A stretch of DNA of 64,000 nucleotides from Mermis nigrescens (GCA_036768485.1 JAVLUZ010000154.1:28369449-28433448); one strand, 5' to 3'; positions 45,701 to 56,859 are shown, counted from the first letter of the stretch. Notes: a model not told the origin generated them from the sequence alone. Numbers and translations: made by a program.

Positions 45701-45924
45701 TCCAAATAGTTTGATGGAGCTCACCAAACATGCGCACAATTGACTAACTACCTGTGTGTCCGTAATTTTTTATTGTGTCGTTCTTTGTGATGCTTTAGCT
45801 TAACTTTTGTCTGAATAAAGTGTAGGTGTCCACCTATTGTAAAGTTCAATGGCGTTAGTTCGATGCTTTAGTATAGGAAAAATTACATTTATTTTCAAAC
45901 GAATAAAAAGACATACCTACATAC

Positions 45925-47036
45925 TAGGGATGTCCCGGTGCCGCTTTTTTTACCGGTGCCGGTACCCCTGTACCGCATGCCGGTGCCGGTGCCAGTGCTA
46001 CATTAGCATATTATATCGTATACTATGCTTCTTCAAAAAGGGTTAAATTTGTACCTATTTTTCACCGGATATACATGTTAAGGGCAAAATTTCATTTAGC
46101 TAGTAACGACTTCATTATTTCTAATTTATGAATACATATTAATTTTCTCACTTAAGCATTAAACAAACAAAAAATTGTAATAAAATTGAAATTCGAAGAA
46201 AAATAAAAGTTAAATGGTGTATTATAAGTTTAAGTGTAGCGCAATCAAGATTGGCTTGTGCAGTCGTTGATATTTTAGTCAAATCGAAATTTGGTTTTAG
46301 TGCATTAGTTGAATATTCAACTAGTAAGAAACAAACATGAAGATAGCCACAAAAACTTTTTGAGGTTAAATTATTTGAGTTAATCATTTCACATTTTCAA
46401 AAGCCTCTGAAAATAAACATGGGATATATTAGTAATACAAAAGACTTACATACATAGAAGTTCATTTACAAAGTTTTAACAAGCTTTTTCTGTAATTTGC
46501 AGGGGAAAGTTTAGCATAAAAACTATTTTAAAATTCTAGCTGCGTTTTACGGTCTTCTGCTCACTAAATGGAAAAATAAAAATGGATTTGATGAAATTAA
46601 GTTGAAAACTACTCTGTATTACTCATCCTTCTTGCCTACAGATGGTAGAATTAGAAGAACTTTCCACTCTATATGTCGATGTTTTTAATTTTAATTTATT
46701 TTATTTATTAGTGTCCACGCTTCTTGCTCTTAATTGATGTTTTCAATAAGATGTGTTTCGTTGAATGAATTATTCATTTTTAAAGCTCGAAGACTTGTTC
46801 TGAAGTTCAGTCAAAATGCTTCACTATGCTAATCAGAAGATTTTATTAACAAAATGCTACCTTTTTGCACCTTTATTCATTAAATTGGTGATAAATGAGC
46901 TTCAATTATTCTTTGTACACTAATTTTTCTCTTTTATCTAGCACCGGCACCGGCGCCGGTACCAGCCTAGCACCGGCCCGGTGCCGGTGCTTAGGCACTG
47001 GCGCCGGTGCCGGTGCCGGTGTCCAGGACATCACTA
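45925..47036 (+). mobile_element. hAT-like element with CCGGTGCC-rich ends, TSD CTACATAC
   Basis: It starts TAGGGATGTCCCGG and ends with GTCCAGGACATCACTA. The perfect TSD CTACATAC is at 45917-45924 and 47037-47044. Both ends hold arrays of CCGGTGCCGGTACC. The AT-rich interior has no recognisable transposase. Confidence 0.85.
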
Positions 47037-47059
47037 CTACATACTAAGAAAGTCAATCT

Positions 47060-47480
47060 ACCACACAGGGAGGAGGAGCGGTACCCGAACATTTCCAAAA
47101 ACAGCTGAAAATAGGTCCCCAAATTTGTCCGTCACGTGCAAATAGCGTTTTTTCGACGTTTTGCATTGTCTACATTTATTTGAAATCGCTTTTGGTACAA
47201 AATTTTTGCAAAAAAAATTTTAATTTTCGATAATTTTGCTCGAAAAAAATATTAAAACTTCTTTAATTTTAGCAAAAATCTGGCGCGAAGCACCGAGAAA
47301 GTTGTGAAGTTAAATCGGCATAACGTTTAGAAGCCTAGATTACTGCTTTATCACCAGTATTTGTAGCATTTGACTTAAACGTCAAAAATTTTTCAAAGTT
47401 ACGCTTTTTAAAATAGAAGAAAACTATGCTGAAATAGCTATTTCTGCAGTTGAAATCGGTTTCAAACCGGTTCTCTGGGA
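47060..47480 (+). repeat. Relative of the 32532-33371 element, incomplete
   Basis: CCGAACATTTCCAAAAACAG, AATAGCGTTTTTTCGACGTT, TGGCGCGAAGCACCGAG and TTGTAGCATTTGAC follow the same order as 32780-33070. Ends were not found. Confidence 0.55.
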
Positions 47481-48167
47481 AAAAATGTGACTTTCGGGCC
47501 ACCAAGGGAGTAAATAAATGTCCTTAATAGCTATTATTTCATTAAGTATTTAAAAATTATGACAATGTTACGCAAATTTATTATAAAGAATTATAATCAT
47601 AAATTATAAATATTATTTAAAAATTTGAGAAATTATGATCACTGATAGCCAAACATCGTTACTTGTACAGTTTATGGCCTTGAAAAATTTTTCTAAGTTT
47701 TGTTCGAAAAACTTTTATTATTGGGAGGATGTTTTTTGATTTCAGGTCAATGGGAGAGTGGAAGTGAAATCCCAAAAATTCAAAACAGCAGATTCACTGT
47801 TCACGATTTTTTCGCTAGACAAACGACGAAAACGGTCAAAATAGCCTATAAGTACCTAAAACGTTTTTTCGTGATAATACCGCATTTTAAAAGCACTATT
47901 AGGGCTAATATTGAGAACGTAGTGATCTTCTAGAAATTAACTTTGTCTGGTTGATTGAATCTAATTAAGGGTCAAGGAATTCAAAGCTGATAGAATTAGG
48001 TGACGGTCAGCATTATTGACCGAGTTACAGGCTGTTGAAGTTCGTGTGTTTAAGGATAGACGAAAAGTAAGCTCTGCCTTTGAGAATGTTTCGGATTAGT
48101 CTTCGAAGCGACGGGGACTATGACTGAGTAGGTTACCAATGTCATAGGCTTAGGCTTAGTTATGTGC

Positions 48168-48289
48168 ATTCAGATTGATGCCAGCACAGCTAAGCCTGTG
48201 ATAAATGGAGCGAAAAATGCGGAGCGAGCAGAGAAATTTTTGCTCCATTTATGCCTTAGGCTTAGCCCATGTCTGACATCAATCTGAAT
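48168..48289. repeat. Imperfect hairpin with about 46-bp arms
   Basis: ATTCAGATTGATG...GATAAATGGAGC is mirrored by GCTCCATTTATGCC...CATCAATCTGAAT around a loop of about 30 bp. It could be a small foldback element. Confidence 0.75.
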
Positions 48290-49067
48290 CCACAAGCAAT
48301 TGCTGTCGCCACAAATTGAAAACTGAAAAAGTAATTTTTTCAAAACATGCAGAAAAAACCGCATTCCGATTGATAAAACCACCTTTTTTGGATTCAGCAA
48401 TGTTGAAAACCCAGGAAAATAGCATTTTTGACAAAAAAAAGACGAAGGTCACCATGTTTACAAAAAATTCCCATTAGATTATTTTGAAACACTAAAAATA
48501 TAGGTGGAAGTTGTCAATTAAAAGATAAATTTTGACTGTTCACACCATTTTGACATTTTTGGGCGCTTTTTGAGTAAAAAAGCACATATGTGTTATACCA
48601 AATCCATAGGGATTTTGACATTTTCTCTCCAAAATCATGCAGAAAATGTTCCATCGGCTCAAAATCACCGAGCAGCACGTGTTTGGCTGATCCTTCAGGG
48701 GCAAACACCTCCTCACCCCCTATGTGCATGGATGCATGAAATAGCAGCTCAAGCAGCGCAGCACATCAGATATTAGATTAAGATAGAGCAAAGCGATCAC
48801 AAATACAAGCGTCTATCAATCAACACGATAGCGCACCTGTAAGCGCAAAAGTAGGTATAGATAACCGCAACACTTCGCTATCGATTTTTTTCGAAGTTCC
48901 TCATTTTTGCTAGGCTTAGGCTTAGATTTACACGGAGGGTAGTAGTCCCACTAAGGTCGGTATCGCTCCCGCTTAGGTCGTCGAGATATAGATATTACTT
49001 TGGTGTTGCACGCTCTTCCGTGAATAGATGATCGTACATGGTTGCCAAGTGCTCTTGTCAAAAAACC

Positions 49068-49252
49068 CCAATTTTAACAACAAATAGGCACATAGCTCTG
49101 GGGGGAATGATAGGGTCCAAACCCCCCAAATTTTAGAAAAATCGAAAAAATATTACATTTTAAATGTTATTTTGGGCTAATTTTGGGCTTAGTCCCCAAA
49201 ATTGGTGTTGGTCCCCCAAAATAGGACGGCCAGCGACGTGCCTGACAACATC
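49068..49252 (+). mobile_element. Family G MITE
   Basis: TAGGCACATAGCTCTGGGGG at the left and GACGGCCAGCGACGTGCCTG at the right match the copy at 58170-58629. Flanks ACAACAAA and ACAACATC match at 6 of 8. Confidence 0.65.
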
Positions 49253-50580
49253 AACATACTGCCTAAAAAAACCTCAACCAATGGTTAAGCATAGGCACGA
49301 AAACCTCAATCACTAAGATATCCCTCACCGCCCCCAAAAAAACCCAAAACGGAGGGTAACCTGGGCAAGGCAAACCTACCAGTGTTGCCAGGTCAAAATT
49401 TTAAAAACTACCACTTTTTTCCCAAAAACTACCAAAAAACTTACAACTTTTAGAAAAACTACAAAGAAACTACCTCATTCGAAAACACTAATGTTCAAAA
49501 CTTTCTAGCAGTCCAAGCATCTTTATTCTGCTCAAGAAAGTACAATTTATGTAGGAGATATAAATTTTTCACAGAAGAATATTGGGAAAAATAAATTCAT
49601 CTATAATAAAAGATCAAAAAGGTTATGTACAGTGCAAAATGTTATCATGTAATTTAGGCAATAAGCGATAAACAAGTATGAAGAGAGAAGAATACAAATA
49701 CAAATACAAATTTTATTCGCTGATCCGACAAAAAACCAAGTAACATCAATACATTGATAAGTAACAAAAAAGATAAAATATAAACATACACAGAAAGACA
49801 TGTTAATAAAAAACATAAATGGTCGAGGAAAGCGGGATAATGTAGGCAGTACATGGACTGCGCTTATTTACGCCCCTGACCCCTTTTTAATCTATTACGG
49901 AAACATGTCTATTTGGAGCACTTATAACTTCCTCAGGTAGAGAATTCCAAACGGAGATTTACTCGATTACAAAATTCAAATTTTCTCCAGTTTTTGTTTG
50001 CCCGATGAACCAAAAGCTTACAAGAATTCATTGCTCGATTTGAATAAGTATTAAATGCAAAAAAATCCTCAAAAGGCAGAATATTAAATCTAATAATAGA
50101 AAAGCTAAAGTGAGGTCAGGCTAAGCTTAAGAATATGGTACTTTTTGAAAAGGAGCAAAACGAATGTGGAATGCCAAAATTTTCTTGTCTAAATGGTAGA
50201 ACATGATAAATTGAAGCGCGGAAAAAAAATTTGGTGAAAATCTGAGCCATACTTGCAAAGTTGCAGTCAACTCTCTATGTGAGTGTTGGGTGGGACGATT
50301 AAACGGCTCGATTCAAGGACTTACACATTTGTCAGAAATAAGTAATATGGGCTGAACTTATGGGAGGAAACAAAGCAATGAAGGAGAAGAATGAAAAAGG
50401 CGCGAAAAGCTGTTTGAAATTTTAAAAATTTAAAAAATTTTCATATTTTTTTGCATCTTTTTTTCGGTTTTACCTACTTGACAAGATACACAAAAATCTA
50501 AGTTTTTGCTTCTATTATGCTTAGGCTTAGGCTTAGTATATCTGAAAAGGTGTTTTAAGCTGCTTAGGTCGAGGTCGCTC

Positions 50581-50716
50581 CGCTCAGGTCGATATATAGA
50601 TGCTTAGGTCGATGTATAGATGCTTAGGTCGATGTATAGATGCTTAGGTCGATGTATAGATGCTTAGGTCGATGTATAGATGCTTAGGTCCATGTATAGA
50701 TGCTTAGGTCGACGTA
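50581..50716 (+). repeat. 20-bp tandem repeat, about seven units
   Basis: The unit is TGCTTAGGTCGATGTATAGA, nearly identical in each copy. Related single units occur near 48950-48990 and 57390-57440. Confidence 0.93.
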
Positions 50717-51035
50717 AATTAGGTATCTGCGTGTGATTCTGCATTCAGCTGCTTGAATCTTCAAATACTTAGGTCGAGAAGATGCTTGCTTAGGTCGAGA
50801 AGAGGCTAATTAACGAAACCCATAGCTTTTGTGATATTGATCATGGACGGATGAAATTTTTTTCGGCGCTTTCTTTCAACATGTTCTAAGTACTGAGCGA
50901 AAAAATTCGCTTTTCTGAAGTTTATTTCTCAGTGTTCTGAAAGTACCATATTCTTAATTTACTCCGTGAGGTCATTATATAAACACCTTAATTAAAGTCA
51001 TTCTAATCTAAGTTGAACCAATCTCTGATTATATG

Positions 51036-51920
51036 TAGGGTGCCCAGATACTTTTGGTCCAAAATCAGGACAGGACGTTTGAAAAAAGTAGCACTTTTCA
51101 AAATAATGTTTATTACTACAATAAAGCATCAAATTCACACGTATTCGTGTTTACTGTTAGACGATATCTGATTCAGCACATTTTCGTCACCCAAAATCTT
51201 TTTATACATTTCACAATATGATGAAGAATCATTTTAATTTGAAGCAAGCATTTCACGGTTTCAACATTCAATCGATTTCGATCGTCTGTTCACTGCTTTT
51301 TGCACAAGGAAAATACTCGTTCCACAGCCGCGTTTGATGTAGGAATCGAAAAAATTACGCTAATTACAGTTTTCAATTCAACAAATTTTTTGGTTTGAAA
51401 CAAAGTGGACCATTTTTTATCACTCATTATTAGAAGCTTCTTCTGATGAATTTAATAATTTGCCGATTGATAAAAAAGGTCTACTTTGTTTCAAACCAAA
51501 AATTTGTTGATTTGAAAACTCTGGTTAGCGTAATTTTTCCGATTCCTACATCAAACGCGGCTGTGGAACGAGTATTTTCCTTGTGCAAAAAGCAGTGAAA
51601 GACGATCGAAATCGATTTTGTTTCATCAAACAATGAATCTTTCATATTTAATTTCTGACCAGTGCGGATGATAGTGCGGTTTAAATTTCATTTGATTTGA
51701 TCAGCTTTAATGAAAAGTAGCAATCTTATGAATAGTAAGTAACTGAGCGCAACATACTTTATTTAAGGTTCAGCATGATTATCTTAAAATTTTAAAAAAT
51801 TTCGGGACAAATCAGGACGGGAACCCGAATTTCAGGACAAAATCAGGACATTTTTAGAATCAGGACGAGCTTCTAAAAATCAGTACAATCCTGATAAAAT
51901 CAGTACATCTGGGCACCCTA
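51036..51920 (+). mobile_element. Non-autonomous hAT element, TSD ATTATATG
   Basis: Its inverted ends are TAGGGTGCCCAGAT. The perfect TSD ATTATATG is at 51028-51035 and 51921-51928. Arms 51262-51410 and 51478-51622 form a foldback. The right arm on the plus strand encodes Pro-Thr-Ser-Asn-Ala-Ala-Val-Glu-Arg-Val-Phe-Ser, the hAT dimerisation signature, followed by a stop. Confidence 0.9.
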
Positions 51921-52912
51921 ATTATATGAAAGACTTTTATCATTGTTAAGTCGTTTTGTAAACCTACATTGGACACCCTCAATGAAATCTGTGTTGCAAT
52001 GTAGAAAACGGTTCCAAACAACTAATCCGTATTCAAGTACAGGTCTCACATAAGTAACAAAGGCTTTTTAAAGTAAAGATTTATCTTTAGAAACAAAACT
52101 GCGTAAGATTAGATGGCCTGACTGCAATCCTTCTTTCACAATATTTTCACAGTGTGATCTAGAAGTAAGGTCAGAGGTGTTTGATGCACTTTTTGTATAA
52201 AAATTTTGCGTTCTACAAAAAATATCACGATCAGTATACGTTCTGTTGAAGCTTGAATTTCCTTCCTTCAGTAAAGCATTTTAGCCAATTCTGAAATCGC
52301 TTTTGACAATTAAAAGTATAATTTATCAAATGGCGCGAAGCGCCAAAAAATGTCAAAATTTTACCCCTCTAAAACTCAATTTTGCATTACAAAAACTAAC
52401 CACATCCGTGCATAATATAAGGATTTTCAATCGTAATGAAGTTCTAGACCATATTGTCGATAAAAATGCTGCGATTGGCGTAGTGCGGCTTAAAGATTAT
52501 TAACAAGTAAGAATTAAATTAATTCGGCGCGAAGCGCCGAAAATTTTTGAAGTTTTATCTCTCTGAAACGCATTTTTAACATTACAAAAATTTTCCACAA
52601 ATGCCAAACAAGCCCAAAAATTTTGGTTGACAAATGGAACAAAAAGTAGAAAAAACGGCGGCTGGGACGCTTTTGACATTAGGAGACGATCATTTTACGG
52701 AACCTGCTACAGTAATCACGCTCTTGAAGCAGTTATGAGCTGCTTTTTAACTTGTGAGTAAAAATTACCAAAAAAAACTATTAATCCGTTAAAAAAACTA
52801 CCATTAAAAAGTACCAAAAGTAAAAACTACAAAAAACTTACCAAGGGCCTGAAAAAACTACCAAAATGGTTGGAAAACTACCAAACTGGCAACACTGAAA
52901 CCTACCCGCAAT

Positions 52913-54148
52913 CAGTGTTGCCAACTCTGAAAAGACCAACCGGACATACCAACATATAAAACCGGACAAAACCGGACATGAGCGCAGTAAAATTCCGGCC
53001 AAAACCGGACAAACAATGTATACACTTGATGAATAACAAGGTGGCTAAAATTTATTCAAATTAACTATTGCACTTAATTATCTATCACATTAAACGCATT
53101 TTGCACTTAAGCAAAGCCTCATCAGAAAGTGATAAGGTTTCATCAAGGTATACGATATCATCATCACAAATGCTACGACCGTACATTGTAGTGTTGAATA
53201 ATTTGAGCATTGGATCAGTAACAGTAAAGGTGCAACAATTCTCGTCCTTCCAACATAGTAAAAAACGAACACGTAATAAAGCATCAGTAGTTTTGACATC
53301 TAAGCGATTTCGTAGTTTGGTCTTCAGCAAATTTAATACAGAAAAAGCACGTTCAACGCTAGCATTAGAAATGGGAAGACTTAAAGCAGACAATGCAAAC
53401 GAAGTAATGTTTTGAAAGCGTGGAAGAACTCCATTGCTGTTATCATCTTCAATGACTTCGGCCCAAAACATAGCTGGATCATTTTGTAGCGCTGACTTCC
53501 ATTCAGTCTTCACAAGAACGTTGTATTCAGATATGGCTCTATCTAAATCAACGTCAGTTGGCAAAGGCGGTAGGGCATTTAGAAGCTGGCGAAGTTGAGT
53601 ATTCGATGAATGAACTGCAAGAACCTTAAAATAAGGCTACCATATAACATTTGAATTCATTTAATATTTGATATGTTTTACAAAAACAATTTGCGCGTGA
53701 AAAGCGAATTTTGAACCTATTTTCGATTGTTTCTGGAAAATTTGGGGAACCACCCCCTACGAAAATCCTAGATCCGCCACTGGTTGTAGACATAATTTTT
53801 TCAATTGTAAAAAGGGGCAGTATAAAGAGTTTTGGACAGTTACTCAGGACCTACTCGATGGTAGATGAAAAACAGATATTGAGAAGGTATGCGGAGCGGA
53901 TGATTAGCCACTAGCCAGTGTGTGTGGTGTGTATGGTTACTTCCTACAGTAAGCAAATGTGAAACAAGAACATGCAGCATGGCAATAACCTGATTCAGAC
54001 AAAATTTTAAAACCGGACAAAAGCGGACCAACTGCTTAAAAAACCGGACATCAAAAACCGGACATGACCGTCGACCGGACAAAACCGGACATCAAGTCCT
54101 CGAAAACCGGACATAAATGTCCGGTTTCCGGCCAAGTTGGCAACCCTG
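52913..54148 (+). mobile_element. hAT element remnant with CCGGACA subterminal arrays, TSD CCCGCAAT
   Basis: The ends CAGTGTTGCCAACT and AAGTTGGCAACCCTG are inverted with one mismatch. The perfect TSD CCCGCAAT is at 52905-52912 and 54149-54156. Arrays of AAAACCGGACA flank both ends. It encodes only the C-terminal part of a transposase. A family B end fragment (about 53740-53781) lies inside. Confidence 0.9.
53085..53624 (-). pseudogene. hAT transposase C-terminal fragment (dimerisation domain)
   Basis: An open frame of about 180 codons ends at a stop at 53085. It contains Leu-Pro-Ile-Ser-Asn-Ala-Ser-Val-Glu-Arg-Ala-Phe-Ser-Val, the hallmark of the hAT C-terminal dimerisation region, then a Lys-Thr-Lys-Leu-Arg-Asn-Arg stretch. 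A possible acceptor (TTTTAAG) at 53625 would make this a terminal exon. The zinc finger and most of the catalytic core are missing, so it cannot act alone. Confidence 0.8.
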
Positions 54149-54274
54149 CCCGCAATCGTATCGTCATCATAATTAGTAAATACAGTAAAAGAGAGTTTGC
54201 GAAGTTAGATGTACCTACTGCTTGTATCACATTGATCCGCAGTTTCGCTAAAAACCATCCGTTCCACATTCTCC

Positions 54275-55410
54275 TATAGTCTATTTCACACAACTTCGAT
54301 CATAAATTTTAAAACTTTCTCCGTCAATAAGCTGACAGATTTCAATTAAAGCATTAATCTGATATTTAATTACCGTAACCCACGGCCCACTGTCGATGAA
54401 AATTCTTAGAATTTAAGCACGAAGTTTTGTCAAACGGACTAAGCATATTAATTCGTTGATGACACTACACAGTCTGTTTCATTCCAAACGGCCGATTTTC
54501 ACTAAAATCTTGTTAGTTTAGCATGCTTTCACTATACAATGCGCTTCTTCAGTTAGGCTCTCGTAGCGACTATAGTCTGTTCCATTCTAAACAGCACCTT
54601 TCCGCTTTACGGCTTTTTACTGTAGCAGAATATTTTACGGCTTAGGTTGTTGCCGCAATTTGTTAGGTGCACCGCATGTTGAGCCAAGCACATTACACAT
54701 CAATAAGAAGAGTTGAAAGCAACCAGCCGCTACAGAGCATAAGTGAAGATGCCGTTTGTGCATTGAGAGACTAGTACCTACAATAATAATGATTCAGAAA
54801 TAATGACCGTTTGAAATAGAACAGATTATAGTTGCTTTAAAGTCATCTTATTGATTTTTAATGTTTTGCTTAGCATGTGATGCACAAAACACTCCACAAT
54901 AACCTGAGCCAAAGTAAACTTTTTACAGTAGTAAGCCGTAAAGCGGTAATAAGCCACTTTGAATGGAGCAGACAGTTGCTGATCTGGCAACTTGCTTAAC
55001 GATCATCGTGACACTGTGTTAGGTACGCCTGAGCTTCTACCTTCCATCCACCCGTGTTCATGTTCTGTTCACGTTGGTTGGAACAGCATTATGGATGCTG
55101 CTACGCTAGATCAGCCTTTATTTATGTTTAAGGTCCGCACCTAGGCGCACACACTCACTGTAATAACGGAATTATAGAATTATAGTCCGTTTCATTTGAC
55201 TTTGACCTTTTTGAAAAAAGTTTAGGGTGCCTACAAAAGTGTTTTAAACTAACGCCTCAATTATGATATTCTACAGTATATCGATTTATGGTGGGACGTC
55301 TACCACTGTAAAGCCGCATTACTGTATCATAATTTTAAACCACTTTTGTAGCATGATTCGTGCGGATTAAATTCAATAGAAAACCGCAAAGTTAAATGAA
55401 ACAGACTATA
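54275..55410 (+). mobile_element. Cluster of TATAGTCTGTT-ended MITEs (Tc1/mariner-like)
   Basis: An outer pair, TATAGTCTATTTCA at 54275 and AAATAGAACAGATTATA ending 54830, overlaps a second with TATAGTCTGTTCCATTC at 54571 and GAATGGAGCAGACAG near 54974. A compact third copy is at 55181-55410 with ends TATAGTCCGTTTCATTTGAC and TTAAATGAAACAGACTATA. TA at the outer limits suggests a TA target site. Confidence 0.6.
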
Positions 55411-55656
55411 AGTTCTTGTTTTTTGCAGCTGTACTTCTAAATGATCTACATGTAAATACAGAGCCGGTCCGTGTTTACTAAAGCAATACGGACGTGGGCT
55501 TGTATTTGCCTTCGGGAGTTACTTAGGTACCTACACTGCTCTCAACGCTGGCCGGATTCCTTAAGTGCGTATAGCAACTATAAACCCAACGGCCCTTATT
55601 GACCTACAGCGTCGACTCCCTCGGTCCTAATGTTGCTGACCGCTTCTCGTCGGGAG

Positions 55657-55913
55657 CGCACCTGGGCGTGGGGGTAGTTTGGGGGTATGCACCCCCAGAA
55701 ACCTAAATACCCCCCAGAAATCAAAATACCCACCCAGAATTCAATTTTTGAAAATTTAATTCGTGTTTTTCGCAATTTTTTGATGCCGATGGATAGTGCT
55801 TGATGAGAAACGTCGAAAAATGGTGTTTTTATCGCCATACCGCCATTTTTAAGGCCACTTTTTGACCTTCAAAAAATCTTGCACCCCCAGAATTTTCTTG
55901 CTGCCCACGTATG
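55657..55913 (+). mobile_element. Family A MITE, first of a tandem pair, TSD GTCGGGAG
   Basis: It starts CGCACCTGGGCG and ends GCTGCCCACGTATG. GTCGGGAG flanks it at 55649-55656 and 55914-55921. Confidence 0.88.
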
Positions 55914-55921
55914 GTCGGGAG

Positions 55922-56195
55922 CACACATGGGCGTGGGGGTTTGGGGGGTATGCACCCCCCAGAAGTTGAAATACCCCCCCCCAGAAATCAAAATACCCCC
56001 CCAGAAAGATTTTTTTTGCTTTTTTAACAATTTTTTGATGCCATTGGATAGAGCTTGATGAGAAACGTCGGAAAATGGTGTTATTTTTGCCATACGACCA
56101 CTTTTAAGACCATTTTATGACCTTTAAAAAATTTTTTTCACCCCCCCCCCAGAAATTTTTTCACCCCCCCAGAATTTCGGTGCTGCCCACCTATG
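55922..56195 (+). mobile_element. Family A MITE, second of a tandem pair, TSD GTCGGGAG
   Basis: It starts CACACATGGGCG and ends GCTGCCCACCTATG. It shares the central GTCGGGAG with the preceding copy and has a third copy at 56196-56203. Confidence 0.88.
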
Positions 56196-56859
56196 GTCGG
56201 GAGTCTCAGTCAATCAGCTACGCCCTAGTTCCTAGCCGTAAGTACCTACCTAATCGGGATGCTCGCGAGGCCATGTTGGCCTATCTCAACCCACAACTCA
56301 CGTTGATTAATTAACTTGTTTTCAAGGCTTAGGCTGTCTTGAAATGTTTTGGTTCCTAATTTGTGTAGCACTCTAAATTTTGAATACAACAACAGCGAGC
56401 TCTTAACTGGGCAGTCATCATATAGATTAAATAAGATTTTGGCTAATTTTTGGGTTGAGGGAAAGATAAGAGAATTTCCAAAAATAGATAGAAGATAAGA
56501 CCGAACAGTGTTTACCTTTCAAGGTCGGTCGAAATAAAATAATATCTTCATCGTCGTGGCGGGCTCGACCTTCCCTCAGTGTACTTTATCACCGGGAGGT
56601 AATTTTCTCCAATTTTACTAACGCGAACAAACAATGGCGCGGCTACAAGCCGGCTTAGAACAAATAAAGAAAAAGGCGCTCCAACTTGGTATCGCACACA
56701 ACTGCCAAGCAAACCCGACTGACTACTCCCTACATACGAATAGTTACAGTAGATGATGATTATTCATCATCCTAAACACTAAAGCAACGAATGAAATTAC
56801 CTTTTACCGAGTAGGCAATTACAGCGGCAAATTCAAATGAGTAAATTACTGATGTTAAC

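Larger units (their letters stand above)
49870..52260 (-). pseudogene. Decayed LINE reverse-transcriptase 3' part, split by a hAT insertion
   Basis: On the minus strand, 52026-52060 encodes Tyr-Val-Arg-Pro-Val-Leu-Glu-Tyr-Gly, and 49905-49960 encodes Trp-Asn-Ser-Leu-Pro-Glu-Glu-Val-Ile-Ser-Ala-Pro. Both are typical of the C-terminal part of non-LTR retrotransposon reverse transcriptases. Stops and frameshifts are frequent. The 51036-51920 hAT element interrupts it. Confidence 0.7.
49380..52897 (+). mobile_element. hAT-like element with CTACCAAAA subterminal arrays, TSD AAACCTAC
   Basis: CAGTGTTGCCAG ends are inverted. The perfect 8-bp TSD AAACCTAC is at 49372-49379 and 52898-52905. Both ends hold arrays of AAACTACCA-like motifs (49405-49475 and 52760-52890), a layout usual for transposase-binding subterminal repeats. 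The interior is a decayed LINE and a second hAT element rather than an intact transposase. Confidence 0.85.

Noticed and set aside
46148..46387. 79-codon minus-strand frame inside the 45925-47036 element
   Set aside because: No transposase motif and AT-rich chance openness; kept only as element interior.
50581..50716. Regular 20-bp repeats resembling an array of direct repeats
   Set aside because: There are no unique spacers and the host is a eukaryote, so it is a minisatellite and not a CRISPR array.
55596..56093. Recurring short peptide starting Met-Ala-Ile-Lys-Thr-Pro-Phe in several copies (also at 4981 and 59499)
   Set aside because: It comes from the shared DNA of family A MITEs; frames differ in length and are broken at different places, so coding is unlikely.
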